Positions 36,518-45,293 of a DNA stretch of 64,000 nucleotides are shown piece by piece. Under the pieces are notes generated by a model, which was not told the origin of the DNA, ran no database searches, and saw only the letters and a list, made by a program, of their open reading frames with translations. Source of the DNA: Salisediminibacterium halotolerans (lineage in GTDB: Bacteria; Bacillota; Bacilli; Bacillales; Salisediminibacteriaceae); assembly GCF_003814815.1 (NCBI RefSeq), contig NZ_RKQQ01000003.1, forward strand, positions 124,001-188,000, in the 5' to 3' direction. Position 1 is the stretch's first letter; each line of letters opens with the position of its first letter. Both the position numbers and the translations under genes were made by a program.

Positions 36518-37000
36518 ATGCAAAAAACAGCCATTGTACCGGGGAGTTTTGATCCGGTCACACTCGGCCATATCGATATTATTAACAGGGCGGCAGTGAT
36601 TTTTGATAAGGTGATCGTTTCAGTTCTGAACAATCAGCATAAAAACCCGCTTTTTTCAGTCGAAGAAAGAATCGAACTTCTGCAATTATCGCTCAAGGAA
36701 CAAGCGAATATTGAAATCGATTCTTTTGACGGATTATTAATTGATTATGTGAACCAAAAAGAAGCTGATGTGATCATAAAAGGTTTGCGGGCTGTGTCTG
36801 ATTTTGAGTACGAACTGCAAATGGCTTCGATCAATCGCAAGCTGGATGATAAGGTAGAAACGTTTTTTATGATGACAAACCCTGAGTATTCGTATTTAAG
36901 TTCCAGTATTGTGAAAGAATTATCACGGCACGGAGCAACAACATCAGACTTAGTGCCGGAATCTGTTGAAAAGGCGCTGCAAGAAAAGTTCACACGTTAA
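36518..37000 (+). CDS. coaD: Phosphopantetheine adenylyltransferase
   Basis: 160 residues. Nucleotidyltransferase motif [13 protein letters not shown] with the HxGH-type His18, and the C-terminal SSSIVKEL signature. It converts 4'-phosphopantetheine and ATP to dephospho-CoA. Translation is coupled to rsmD. Confidence 0.96.
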   Translation: MQKTAIVPGSFDPVTLGHIDIINRAAVIFDKVIVSVLNNQHKNPLFSVEERIELLQLSLKEQANIEIDSFDGLLIDYVNQKEADVIIKGLRAVSDFEYELQMASINRKLDDKVETFFMMTNPEYSYLSSSIVKELSRHGATTSDLVPESVEKALQEKFTR

Positions 37001-37076
37001 TTTCGCTGTGTTTGCTTTTATAAATAAAACATAATAGGTGCGATCAGCAGTGCCGTTCGGAAGGAGCTTACAATCA

Positions 37077-38135
37077 ATGGATAAATATGAACGTCCCGCC
37101 CGGAACAGATCATGGCTGAAATGGTTTTTGTTGTTTGCCGTATTAATTGCCGTGAATTTTATTCAGCTTCCTTATTATTTTACAGTGCCTGGAGATGCCA
37201 AAACATTAAACGAAGTAATAGAAGTTGAAGACGGCAGCGAATACGAAGGGTCTTTTATGTTGACGACGATACGGATGGGCCAAGCGAATACAGTCAACTA
37301 TATATGGTCTTTTTTTAGCGATGAAAGAGAACTGCTGCACGAAAATGAAGTGCGTCCAGAAGGGGAATCGGATGAGGATTATCATCACCGGCAAATGATG
37401 ATGATGGACGGTTCGCAGGAAACAGCCATTGTCGTGGCATTTAACTACACAGATATTGATGCCGAGTTTGAAAATCATGGTGTTCTCGTGACCCAAATTA
37501 TTGAAGGTATGGACGCTGAAGAAAAACTGGAATCTGGCGATCGAATTATTGAAATTGAAAACGAAGAAATCATTAATGTTGAGAATATGATGAGTATTTT
37601 GGCTGACTATGAGATCGGTGATGAAATTGCTTTGACTTTGGAGCGCGGCGAGAACCGCGATAATTCTGAAGAAGTATCGTTGGATATTACGATCGAAGCA
37701 TTTCCGGAAGAAATGGCAGCCGGGTCCGGTGAAGGCGGTTTAGGGATCATGTATCCAGTAACAGACCGTGAGCTTGTCACAGACCGGGATATTCATATTG
37801 ATTCAGAAGACATTGGCGGGCCGTCAGCAGGTTTAATGTTTTCACTTGAGATATACAATCAGTTAACCGAAGATGATGTAACCAAAGGCCGCCATATTGC
37901 GGGGACAGGTTCTATCACAGAAGATGGGGAAGTCGGACAAATCGGCGGAACACATCAAAAAGTTTATGCAGCTGACAATGCTGGTGCAGATGCATTTTTT
38001 GCCCCTTCCGGTAACGGAGAGGCTGGGTCGAATTACAGCATTGCAGTTGAAACGGCGGAAAAAATCGGCACCGACATGGATATTGTCGCGATAGATACTT
38101 TTGAAGATGCTTTAGATTATTTAGACTCGCTGTAA
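37077..38135 (+). CDS. ylbL: YlbL, membrane-anchored PDZ-Lon-type serine protease (SepM-like)
   Basis: 352 residues: transmembrane anchor (about 16-36), an acidic region, PDZ domain (about 130-205; EKLESGDRIIEIENEEI), and a Lon-type catalytic domain with the Ser-Lys dyad Ser250 (GGPSAG) and Lys295. The active site would be outside the membrane. B. subtilis YlbL is implicated in DNA damage checkpoint recovery by degrading the cell-division inhibitor YneA, and S. mutans SepM processes CSP. ATG 37077 is chosen for AAGGAG 10 nt upstream. Confidence 0.92.
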   Translation: MDKYERPARNRSWLKWFLLFAVLIAVNFIQLPYYFTVPGDAKTLNEVIEVEDGSEYEGSFMLTTIRMGQANTVNYIWSFFSDERELLHENEVRPEGESDEDYHHRQMMMMDGSQETAIVVAFNYTDIDAEFENHGVLVTQIIEGMDAEEKLESGDRIIEIENEEIINVENMMSILADYEIGDEIALTLERGENRDNSEEVSLDITIEAFPEEMAAGSGEGGLGIMYPVTDRELVTDRDIHIDSEDIGGPSAGLMFSLEIYNQLTEDDVTKGRHIAGTGSITEDGEVGQIGGTHQKVYAADNAGADAFFAPSGNGEAGSNYSIAVETAEKIGTDMDIVAIDTFEDALDYLDSL

Positions 38136-38137
38136 AA

Positions 38138-38166
38138 GAAACGCTGTCCGTTATGGACAGCGTTTC
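38138..38166 (+). terminator. Terminator after ylbL (T-tract missing)
   Basis: A 12-bp stem (GAAACGCTGTCC, loop GTTAT, GGACAGCGTTTC). The expected T-run is absent because repeat copy 2 starts at the last stem base. Confidence 0.65.
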
Positions 38167-38390
38167 AGATTGTAGACAAATTATTATTTTGACGTAAGCC
38201 ATGAATCCACTGCCCTCCGCTTGCCCCGGGCAAGGACTCAGCTAGTATTCGGCGGCCTGAAGCCGTCGAATCCGGATCTTCGTCTCTTGCTTTCCCGGAG
38301 GCGTCGGAGGAGTGGATGCATGGCTTCTTTTTATCAATAAACTCGATTCAAAAAAGAGGATGACCCAGCTATCGATGTCATGACTTTGTC
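38166..38390. repeat. MITE-like palindromic element, copy 2
   Basis: About 225 bp, same orientation as copy 1. Left end CAGATTGTAGACAAA (38166-38180). Core module from AAGCCATGAATCCACT (about 38196) to AGTGGATGCATGGCTT (about 38311-38326), containing CTTGCCCCGGGCAAGG and the ATTCGGCGGC/GCCGTCGAAT hairpin. After GGATGACCC (38358-38366) it jumps to the right end (ATCGATGTCATGACTTTGTC), missing most of copy 1's 3' half and the last bases of the terminal repeat. It fills the gap up to the tmcAL stop. Confidence 0.88.
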
Positions 38391-38392
38391 TT

Positions 38393-39589
38393 TTAATCGA
38401 TGATAATTGGTTTTTTTTGATATTCTTTAAGCGAATCACTGCTTTGAACAAAATCAGCAATATGCGAAGCTTTTAAATCAAGGTCGAACCACGGATGTTT
38501 TCCGGCAGAAGCTTTTGTAATGAGCGGCATGCTCATCGTTTTTTTCATTGCAGATAAGTGCGCTTGTCCGGCAGTGTTCATACCAAGCAATCGAATGTAA
38601 GGGGCCGGATTGCCCGGCGACCAGCCAATTATGTCGCTTTTATTCACCCGGTTGAGTGTATGAACAGCTAAACGTTGAAGTTTTGTCCGCGTGTAACGTT
38701 TCGCTTTCACCGCATCAATAAACTGGCCGAAGGTTTTCGTTTGGTGAATATTTTTTTTGAAGCGGTGCTCTAACCCTTCGCTGCAATCATAAATGTTAGC
38801 AAGTTCCTCGGTCTCAGCTGTCATAAGGTTGTATTTCAAAAACGGAAAATAAGCTTCCCAATCAGTCAAGTTTTCTTTTTTTTGATGGAGAAGCTGAAAC
38901 GAAATATCCGGTACATAAGGGCGAACATTCGTGAAAGGCTGATGCTTATCAAAGATAATTTTACGTAAAGCTGTCGCACTGGCAATCGCCGCAGAAGATG
39001 GATCTTGATCGTGAAAAGAACTGCCGATCCGTTTTATTGTATGGGCTTGGATGACATTTTTTCTCCGGCGGATCGCTTTGACATATTCAAGACCGAGAAT
39101 GTTGTTCGGTTTAGATGTATCTAAGCCTATACTGCCTTGAAAAGCTTCAGTGACGGCTTCGTTATAGGCTCTGGGGAAGCTTTTTCCGGCACTTAAATGT
39201 GCGGTTACTTGTTGATCGATCTGTTGACCGTGTTGCTCGATCGATTCCGCTGCGTCTTGAAAAGGTTTAATCTCACCGTTCTCACTTCCAAAACAAATAT
39301 CTGTAACGCCGCAAGCTTCGAGCATAGAAACAGCCCCGTCTGCAAAACGGTCAGCAGGCTGCACAGCAAACACATACGGCAGTTCGATCACAACATCAAT
39401 GCCTGCTTTTAAAGCGGTTTCTGCACGTGTCCATTTGTCTACCAGCGCCGGTTCTCCGCGCTGCAGAAAAGGCCCGCTCATAACCGCTACTGTAAGGTCA
39501 GCGCCGGTCTTTTTCCCAGCCTCTTGTAAATGATGCAGATGCCCGTTATGAAAAGGGTTATATTCCACAATTAATCCTAATACTTTCAG
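38393..39589 (-). CDS. tmcAL: tRNA(Met) cytidine acetate ligase (YlbM)
   Basis: 398 residues. HIGH-type nucleotidyltransferase start VEYNPFHNGHLHHL, then MSGPFLQRGEPALVDKW, FGSENGE and the C-terminal domain ending in the short SLKEYQKKPIIID. TmcAL makes ac4C34 in elongator tRNA(Met) from acetate and ATP. The start needs attention: homologues begin about seven residues before the VEYNPFH motif, and that position here is CTG (39589), with an AAGGGAG site 9 nt upstream; a GTG at 39568 would cut off the first strand. The C-terminus abuts repeat copy 2. Confidence 0.9.
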   Translation of the reverse strand: MKVLGLIVEYNPFHNGHLHHLQEAGKKTGADLTVAVMSGPFLQRGEPALVDKWTRAETALKAGIDVVIELPYVFAVQPADRFADGAVSMLEACGVTDICFGSENGEIKPFQDAAESIEQHGQQIDQQVTAHLSAGKSFPRAYNEAVTEAFQGSIGLDTSKPNNILGLEYVKAIRRRKNVIQAHTIKRIGSSFHDQDPSSAAIASATALRKIIFDKHQPFTNVRPYVPDISFQLLHQKKENLTDWEAYFPFLKYNLMTAETEELANIYDCSEGLEHRFKKNIHQTKTFGQFIDAVKAKRYTRTKLQRLAVHTLNRVNKSDIIGWSPGNPAPYIRLLGMNTAGQAHLSAMKKTMSMPLITKASAGKHPWFDLDLKASHIADFVQSSDSLKEYQKKPIIID

Positions 39590-39736
39590 ATATCTCAGCT
39601 CCCTTCTTTAGCTCGACAACCTTAAAATATCACAGTTGAGCCGCCTTTTCACCTTTGTTTTTTCGCTCGAATATGATAATGTATACAAAAGCAGACTGCT
39701 GATGATTTTCAGGCGAAAGATTGTGTCGAGATCGTG

Positions 39737-39765
39737 TTGACAAAGCGTTTTGCGAAAGATATAAT
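39737..39765 (+). promoter_or_regulatory. Consensus sigma-A promoter for yceD-rpmF
   Basis: TTGACA (39737-39742), exactly 17 nt, TATAAT (39760-39765): a perfect consensus promoter, 27 nt before the yceD start, so the leader is very short. Confidence 0.85.
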
Positions 39766-39792
39766 TACATTTGTTGTCTTGAGGTGAATGAA

Positions 39793-40311
39793 ATGAAATG
39801 GTCGGTACAGCAGTTGCAATCTCTCCGGCATAAGGGGTTGCAAGTGAATGAATCGGTCGAATTAAACGAGTTATCAACACTCGATCCTGAAGTTCGGGAT
39901 GTCACACCAGTTCATGTCAAAGGAGAAGCTTCATTCGTAGACGGAACGGTAACGTTTCGCCTGGCGATCGAAGGCGCATTGACATTGCCGTGTGCAAGAA
40001 CATTAAATGATGTCGTTTTCCCTTTCTATATTGAAGCAGATGAAATGTTTCAGCTTGATGGGAAAGACGCAGCAGATGAAGAAAATGACGTCCATGAACC
40101 AGAAGGTCAAACAGTTGATCTCAAGCCTTACATTCAAGAGCGGATTTTGTTAGAAAAGCCGTTGCGTGTTTTCAGCGAAGAGCAAGACGGACCGGCACCC
40201 CCGGAAGGTGACGGGTGGGAGCTGCAAGTCGAAGAGGAACCGTCTGAAGAGGATGAAAAGGCTGTCGACCCGAGATTAAAGGAATTAGGGAAATTTTTTG
40301 ATAAAGATTGA
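39793..40311 (+). CDS. yceD: YceD/DUF177 family protein (YlbN)
   Basis: 172 residues, DUF177 pattern with CARTLNDVVFPF and YIQERILLEKPLRVF. In most family members a second Cys pairs with the first to bind metal; here only Cys61-type single Cys is evident. It is involved in 23S rRNA or ribosome assembly in plants and E. coli and always neighbours rpmF. The protein is strongly acidic in its second half. ATG 39793 follows GAGGTGA. Confidence 0.88.
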   Translation: MKWSVQQLQSLRHKGLQVNESVELNELSTLDPEVRDVTPVHVKGEASFVDGTVTFRLAIEGALTLPCARTLNDVVFPFYIEADEMFQLDGKDAADEENDVHEPEGQTVDLKPYIQERILLEKPLRVFSEEQDGPAPPEGDGWELQVEEEPSEEDEKAVDPRLKELGKFFDKD

Positions 40312-40356
40312 TTCTTTATCACTGAGAAGACGATCGCAATCAAGGAGGTGGGACTG

Positions 40357-40530
40357 ATGGCAGTACCATTTAGAAAAACGAGTAAGACACGTAAAAATAA
40401 ACGTCGGACGCACTTTAAACTTCGTGTGCCAGGCATGGTTGAATGCCCAGAATGCGGAGAAATGAAGCTTTCTCACCGAGTTTGTAAAGAGTGCGGTGCA
40501 TATAAAGGACGCGACGTCGTCGAAAAATAA
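40357..40530 (+). CDS. rpmF: Ribosomal protein L32
   Basis: 57 residues with a zinc ribbon of four Cys (30, 33, 43, 46; CPECGE and CKECGA), the C+ type of L32. N-terminus [20 protein letters not shown] 40357 follows AAGGAGGTG. It is co-transcribed with yceD from a consensus promoter, as expected for a high-demand ribosomal gene. Confidence 0.96.
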   Translation: MAVPFRKTSKTRKNKRRTHFKLRVPGMVECPECGEMKLSHRVCKECGAYKGRDVVEK

Positions 40531-40540
40531 GCGCATAATT

Positions 40541-40572
40541 AACAGGAAGGGACTTTCCCTTCCTGTTTTTTG
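40541..40572 (+). terminator. Terminator after rpmF
   Basis: A 12-bp stem (AACAGGAAGGGA with TCCCTTCCTGTT), 3-nt loop, then T-run. Confidence 0.9.
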
Positions 40573-40594
40573 TAGTGAGGAAAAGAGGTGCGGC

Positions 40595-41329
40595 ATGACT
40601 GTTAAACTGACTTTTTATGATGAAGGAAAAGCAGCAGTGACGTTAAATCGACCGGACGCAAAAAATGCGGTGAATTTTCAAATGATTGCGGATTTAGAAA
40701 TAGTTCTCACGGAGCTTGAACAGACAGAGAGCTTGCATGTTGTTGTGTTTCGCGGTACGGGGGACGCTTTTTGCAGCGGCGGAGATATCCGGCAATTTCA
40801 TCAGCTCCGCTCCGCTGATGATGCCATGTCTATGCTCGAACCAATGTATCGCGTGTTAGTTCGGATTACAGAGCTTACGCCGTTAACTGTCGCGCACATT
40901 GATGGTCCGGCTGTAGGGGGCGGAGCGGAACTGGCCGCTGCTTGCGATGTGATAACCGGAACATCGAAGGCGAAGGCGGGTTTTATTCAAGGGCGTTTAG
41001 TATTGCCGCCTGGATGGGGAGGATCTGCTCTGTTAAAGAGCAAACTGCAGATAAGTGATGCTCTTTATATGCTCGTATCCGCGCAGATTTTTTCTGCTGA
41101 CGAATTGCTCCGGTTTGGTTTTATCCAAGAGCTTGCAGACGAACCTTTCGCCCTGTTTAAAGCCGCGCCGGAAATGATCAGCTACCATAAAAAGCAAAAA
41201 CAGTCGATACCGGATTTAGCGGAAAAAATGTATGCTGATGTTTTAGCATGTGCGGAATTTTGGGAATCTGAGTCCCACCATGCGGCGGTTGAAGAAGCTT
41301 TAACCAAAAAAGAGGGCCCCGCTGATTGA
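40595..41329 (+). CDS. Enoyl-CoA hydratase/isomerase family protein
   Basis: 244 residues. Crotonase fold: VTLNRPDAKNAVNF, CSGGDIRQF (oxyanion hole strand) and DGPAVGGGAELAAACD (second oxyanion Gly). The usual catalytic Glu positions are not obvious in VLPPGWGGSALLKSKL, so hydratase, isomerase or CoA hydrolase activity cannot be assigned. Found after rpmF in several Bacillaceae. ATG 40595 follows AGAGGTG. Confidence 0.8.
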   Translation: MTVKLTFYDEGKAAVTLNRPDAKNAVNFQMIADLEIVLTELEQTESLHVVVFRGTGDAFCSGGDIRQFHQLRSADDAMSMLEPMYRVLVRITELTPLTVAHIDGPAVGGGAELAAACDVITGTSKAKAGFIQGRLVLPPGWGGSALLKSKLQISDALYMLVSAQIFSADELLRFGFIQELADEPFALFKAAPEMISYHKKQKQSIPDLAEKMYADVLACAEFWESESHHAAVEEALTKKEGPAD

Positions 41330-41346
41330 CAGCGAAGCCGGTTGCA

Positions 41347-41835
41347 TCAAGACTCTGTATCGTATGCTTGCTCTGTTACCCCTTTCGGAAACCAAACATA
41401 CGGATTTTCGCCGCGATCGCGTTCAGTTTGGTATGTAAGAGGTTCGAATCCCTGTTTTACCCAAAAGTCATCGGAACGCTGGCGTGCGTTTGTCTTTACC
41501 GGGAGGCCGAAGCTTTTCGCAAAATCAACAAGCGCTTGGCCGATGCCTTTTCCCTGATAGCCAGGAAGCACTTCGAGTTTCCATAATTCAAAATAATCTT
41601 GCGGGGGTTCAAAATAAAAATCAAATTTTCGGCTGATTTTGTATAAACTCATCCGCCCGACCAGTTTATTGCCGAAATAAACCCCGTAAAATGGAGAATC
41701 ACTGTCATTTTCGACAATGTTTTCCTGCAGGTCTTCTTTCATCGAAAGTTCTTGCTGACCGTATTCGCGAAAATTTTCAAATTCTTCAAGTGTTTTAAAG
41801 TTAACGCGTAAACGCACAACATCATGTTTGTTCAT
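41347..41835 (-). CDS. ylbP: GNAT-family acetyltransferase (YlbP)
   Basis: 162 residues with the acetyl-CoA-binding motif A LEVLPGYQGKGIGQALVDFAKS and motif B-like TNARQRSDDFWVKQGFEPL. B. subtilis YlbP sits at the same place; its substrate is unknown. It converges with the crotonase gene, with only 17 nt between stops and no separate terminator. Confidence 0.85.
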   Translation of the reverse strand: MNKHDVVRLRVNFKTLEEFENFREYGQQELSMKEDLQENIVENDSDSPFYGVYFGNKLVGRMSLYKISRKFDFYFEPPQDYFELWKLEVLPGYQGKGIGQALVDFAKSFGLPVKTNARQRSDDFWVKQGFEPLTYQTERDRGENPYVWFPKGVTEQAYDTES

Positions 41836-41992
41836 AAGATCCCCTCCGAATTGTATGCATCACAGCTAAGCATAAAGGTTATTTCATCTTTAATTATAAT
41901 AGAAAAGACGATAAATGAAAACGCATTCTCACCATACTTATGGAAGATAGCGGAAATAACATAAAAATCGGCCGCTGAAAGGGGCGAGAGTT

Positions 41993-42886
41993 ATGAAAAT
42001 TATGGTTATCGGCGCCGGCGCCGTCGGCTTGCTGACGGCATTTTATTTTCAAAAGGCGCAAATCGATGTCACCGTTGTTGCGAGGAGAAAAGTTCAAGCG
42101 GAGAAAATCAACCGGGAAGGAATTAAGCTTTTGAGCGGCGATCATCAAGAGAGCGTATACCCAAAAGCTGTGCCGGCTGAGGAGATAAAATCTGCCGAAG
42201 CCGAAGCTGCCTTCGTCGCATTGAAACAGACGGAGTTTTCTTCCTGGGTGTTATGGGCGAAATCTCACTTAGACGTAACACTTCCGCTCGTTTTACTGCA
42301 AAACGGCGAAGGGCACACTGAGAAACTTCGTGATGCAGGTTTTACAGAACTGATCCGTGCAATTGTCACGCACGGCGCTATGCGTGAATCGGATACGGCT
42401 GTTCGCCACACGGGCAAGGGGAAGATGACGGCAGAAGATACTTCGATCATGCACCTTCTCGGTAAACCGTTTTTCAAGCACGCTGATTTTCCGATTCAAT
42501 TATCGAAGAACATCAAAGCTGAAGCGGAGCGGAAATTTATCGTAAATGTAACAGTCAATCCGGTCACAGCTGTTTACGGTGTCCGTAACGGCGAATTGCT
42601 CGCGAATGAAAGTTTGCTGGATAAAGCGTATCAGCTGTTTACCGAAGCTGCCGGCGTTTTATGTTTAGACGAAAGTTACTGGAGGGACGTGTTAAACGTT
42701 TTGGACATAACAGCAGACAATTGTTCATCGATGTTGGTAGATATTCAAGTTGGGCGGCGTACGGAAGCAGATGCGCTTACCGGCTATGTGATCGCCGAAG
42801 CTGAAAAACAAAAGATTGCTGTGCCTCACACAATAGAAATACACAATCAATTGAAACAATTAGAAAGGCGTGAGCGCATTGATTAA
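41993..42886 (+). CDS. panE: 2-dehydropantoate 2-reductase (ketopantoate reductase)
   Basis: 297 residues. NADPH-binding IGAGAVGLLTAFYF at the start, the central NGEGH-containing region and the catalytic Lys in AERKFIVNVTVNPVTAVYG. It reduces ketopantoate to pantoate for pantothenate synthesis. B. subtilis YlbQ is the same family. GAAAGGGGCGAG precedes the ATG. Confidence 0.88.
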   Translation: MKIMVIGAGAVGLLTAFYFQKAQIDVTVVARRKVQAEKINREGIKLLSGDHQESVYPKAVPAEEIKSAEAEAAFVALKQTEFSSWVLWAKSHLDVTLPLVLLQNGEGHTEKLRDAGFTELIRAIVTHGAMRESDTAVRHTGKGKMTAEDTSIMHLLGKPFFKHADFPIQLSKNIKAEAERKFIVNVTVNPVTAVYGVRNGELLANESLLDKAYQLFTEAAGVLCLDESYWRDVLNVLDITADNCSSMLVDIQVGRRTEADALTGYVIAEAEKQKIAVPHTIEIHNQLKQLERRERID

Positions 42887-43259
42887 CGTTGCCGCCGGCT
42901 TTGTTGCAACAATTGTAACGGCACCTGTCATCGCATTTTTTATCGTTTATTACGCAGTGAAAAAAACCGGGAAAGCGCATAAAACAGCATTTAAACGGGC
43001 TGTGGACTTTACAGTGCTTCTTTTTATGCTGTCGGTATATTTTATTGTTCTGGAAACGTGGGGCCTGCCAATCGGTTGGTGGATCCTGCTCGGCTTGCTC
43101 ATTACCGCCGTGATGTTTACGATTTATCATTGGCGCCATTACGATGATATTGATTTATTCCGGCTCGTCCGCGGTGTGTGGCGTATGCAATTTATTATTT
43201 ATTTTTCGCTATACTGGATATTAGTGCTGGCTGGTTTTTATCTGCATATGAGTTCATAA
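42879..43259 (+). CDS. DUF3397 membrane protein
   Basis: 126 residues with four membrane helices (about 8-30, 40-58, 62-80, 104-122) and the DUF3397 core (FKRAVDFTVLLFMLSVYFIV, RGVWRMQFIIYFSLYWI). Conserved between panE and bshC in Bacillus. Function unknown. TTG 42879 has AAAGG 10 nt upstream; GTG 42870 is too close to that site. It overlaps panE. Confidence 0.75.
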   Translation: MINVAAGFVATIVTAPVIAFFIVYYAVKKTGKAHKTAFKRAVDFTVLLFMLSVYFIVLETWGLPIGWWILLGLLITAVMFTIYHWRHYDDIDLFRLVRGVWRMQFIIYFSLYWILVLAGFYLHMSS

Positions 43260-43370
43260 TAAAGCAAAACGTATTACTGGTGACGTTTTGATCTATTTGA
43301 TATACTTTGCCATACTGGCTAACATACTCACTCCATCTAGTTGATTGGATACGGAAGGTTGTCGTTACGG

Positions 43371-45002
43371 ATGAAATGGGTACGAACGAATACAAATGAT
43401 CCTGAATCATTTATTGCTGCTTACATAAATAAGGAGGAACGATTAGCGCCGTTTTTCGATTATGAAATGAGTCAAACAGCTGAACATCAGCGGTTAAAGG
43501 AACTTGAACCCCTCAATTTTGACCGTGAGACGCTGGGAGCGATTCTTTCTGACTGCAATGAAAACCTCGGCCGCGGCGGGGAAACTGCTGAACAGATCAG
43601 ACGGTTTAAACAAACGGACAGTGCTGTTGTGATCGGCGGTCAGCAATCCGGTCTGCTTGGCGGTCCGATGTATACGGCGCATAAAATGATCTCGATTGTT
43701 ATTGAAGCTTCAAGACTTGAACAGACTCACGGAATCCCTGTGATCCCGGTTTTTTGGATTGCAGGTGAAGACCATGACATTGACGAAGTGAATCATACAT
43801 ATTTCACAGACGGCGTGTCGACGAAAAAAATCCGCGTCCCTGAAAGAAATGCCGAGAAAACACCTGTTTCTGAACGCTCGTTTTCGAAAGATGAAGCGCT
43901 TGAAGCGCTTCTTTCCGCTGTAAAGTTTTTGCCTGAGACAAATGTTACGGCTGAGCTGTTAAAGGCCTTAAAAGGCGATATTGCAGAAGCTTCGACGTAC
44001 ACGGAATGGTTTGCGCGCTGGATGGACAAACTCTTCCCCGATTCGCCTATTTTATTTATTGATGCCCACGATGAACGGTTGCGGGAGTTTGAACGCCCGT
44101 ATTTTCAAGAAATGATTCGCAAAAATGCGGAAATCCGCAGCGGATTTTTGGCGAAAGGCGAAGCGTTGAATAATTCAGGCTGGGGTGAGCCGATTACACT
44201 CGACCCGGACAATGCCCACATATTTATTCATGTTGACGGTGAACGGCATCTTTTAAAATTCACGGACGGCTATTTTTTAAACGAACAAACGGGCCGATAC
44301 TGGACTGAACACGAGTTAATTGAGGCTGCAGAGGAACGTCCGCTGAAATTAAGCAACAACGTGGTGACGAGACCGGTGATGCAAGATTTAGTTTTTCCGG
44401 TGCTGACATTTATCGGCGGACCCGGTGAAGTGAAGTATTGGGCTGTGCTTAAAGAAGTTTTTCATGCTTTTAATCATGCTATGCCGATTGTTAAACCGCG
44501 CTTGCAGTTCACGTTTATTCCCCGACGGGCCGAAAAAACACTGGGCCGTTACGGTCTGTCGCCGGGACATGTTATTCGAAACGGCGTTGAAGAAGAGAAA
44601 CAGCGGATTACTCAAGATAGCGAAACCGTAAATGAAGCGGAATTATTTGCTGATACCCGCTTAAAATTAGATAACACAGCTGACTGGCTCAATGAGCAAC
44701 TCCCGGACGAACACATGTTTATTAACGCTTCGGAAAAATTTTCTTACCGGTTAAGGAAAGCTCTTGCAGAGTTTGAAAAGGAGATAAAAGCAGGACGAGA
44801 ACAGCAGAACAGTCATCATTTAAATCGGCTTAACGGATTGGCCTGTTGGCTTATTCCGGACGGCGTTCCGCAAGAACGGCGACTTAATGCGGTGCCGCTC
44901 GTCAATTTATACGGCTGGGATGTTTTCGAGCGGATTCAAAATGAATTGCTCAGCCACCAAAATACGATCGAACCGGGCGATCACATTTTTGTTTATTTGT
45001 AA
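43371..45002 (+). CDS. bshC: Bacillithiol synthase (cysteine-adding enzyme)
   Basis: 543 residues, matching BshC: VVIGGQQSGLLGGPMYTAHKMISI, PVFWIAGEDHDIDEVNH (HIGH-like), a long coiled coil (about 425-500) and the closing EPGDHIFVYL. It adds cysteine to GlcN-malate to make bacillithiol, the main low-molecular-weight thiol of Firmicutes. ATG 43371 with GGAAGG 12 nt upstream. Repeat copy 3 follows right after the stop. Confidence 0.93.
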   Translation: MKWVRTNTNDPESFIAAYINKEERLAPFFDYEMSQTAEHQRLKELEPLNFDRETLGAILSDCNENLGRGGETAEQIRRFKQTDSAVVIGGQQSGLLGGPMYTAHKMISIVIEASRLEQTHGIPVIPVFWIAGEDHDIDEVNHTYFTDGVSTKKIRVPERNAEKTPVSERSFSKDEALEALLSAVKFLPETNVTAELLKALKGDIAEASTYTEWFARWMDKLFPDSPILFIDAHDERLREFERPYFQEMIRKNAEIRSGFLAKGEALNNSGWGEPITLDPDNAHIFIHVDGERHLLKFTDGYFLNEQTGRYWTEHELIEAAEERPLKLSNNVVTRPVMQDLVFPVLTFIGGPGEVKYWAVLKEVFHAFNHAMPIVKPRLQFTFIPRRAEKTLGRYGLSPGHVIRNGVEEEKQRITQDSETVNEAELFADTRLKLDNTADWLNEQLPDEHMFINASEKFSYRLRKALAEFEKEIKAGREQQNSHHLNRLNGLACWLIPDGVPQERRLNAVPLVNLYGWDVFERIQNELLSHQNTIEPGDHIFVYL

Positions 45003-45017
45003 TTTGATTGATGCAAC

Positions 45018-45229
45018 GCTTCGGGCTTATGCCCTGCAGGGTCATCCTCTTTTAGAAGCGAGTGTATTTATAAACAAGAAGCCATGCATCCACTCCTCCG
45101 GGAAAGCAAGCGACGAAGATCCGAATTCGGCGGCCCGAGGCCGCCGAATACTAGCTGAGTCCTTGCCCGGGGCAAGCGGAGAGCAGTGGATTCATGGCTG
45201 ACATAAAAATATAGTTTGTCTACAGTCTG
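45018..45229. repeat. MITE-like palindromic element, copy 3 (inverted)
   Basis: About 210 bp, opposite orientation to copies 1 and 2. Its outer end, TTTGTCTACAGTCTG (45215-45229), is the best terminal repeat in the window. The core runs from AAGCCATGCATCCACT (about 45079) to AGTGGATTCATGGCTGAC, with an 11-bp perfect central hairpin. CGCTTCGGGC..CCCTGCAGGG (45018-45041) matches a segment of copy 1's 3' half. With the terminator and MraZ boxes it fills the 354-nt gap between bshC and mraZ. Confidence 0.88.
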
Positions 45230-45230
45230 A

Positions 45231-45255
45231 GAACGGCATTTTGCCGTTTTTTTTT
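45231..45255 (+). terminator. Terminator downstream of bshC, beyond the repeat
   Basis: AACGGC, loop ATTTT, GCCGTT, then nine or more T; one base right of repeat copy 3, so the repeat separates bshC from its terminator. Confidence 0.85.
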
Positions 45256-45293
45256 ATGTAATCAAAAAGTAAAGTAGTTTTTTCCAAAACTAA

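Noticed and set aside
41310-41346. Terminator between the crotonase and ylbP genes
   Set aside because: Only a short imperfect CGCTG/CAGCG pairing without a T-run is present.
44887-45201. 104-codon frame across the end of bshC and repeat copy 3
   Set aside because: Out of frame with bshC and made up of repeat sequence; no conservation.
9783-45255. The three repeats considered as a CRISPR array or group II intron remnant
   Set aside because: Copies are tens of kb apart, not regularly spaced, and contain no reverse transcriptase or domain V-like hairpin.
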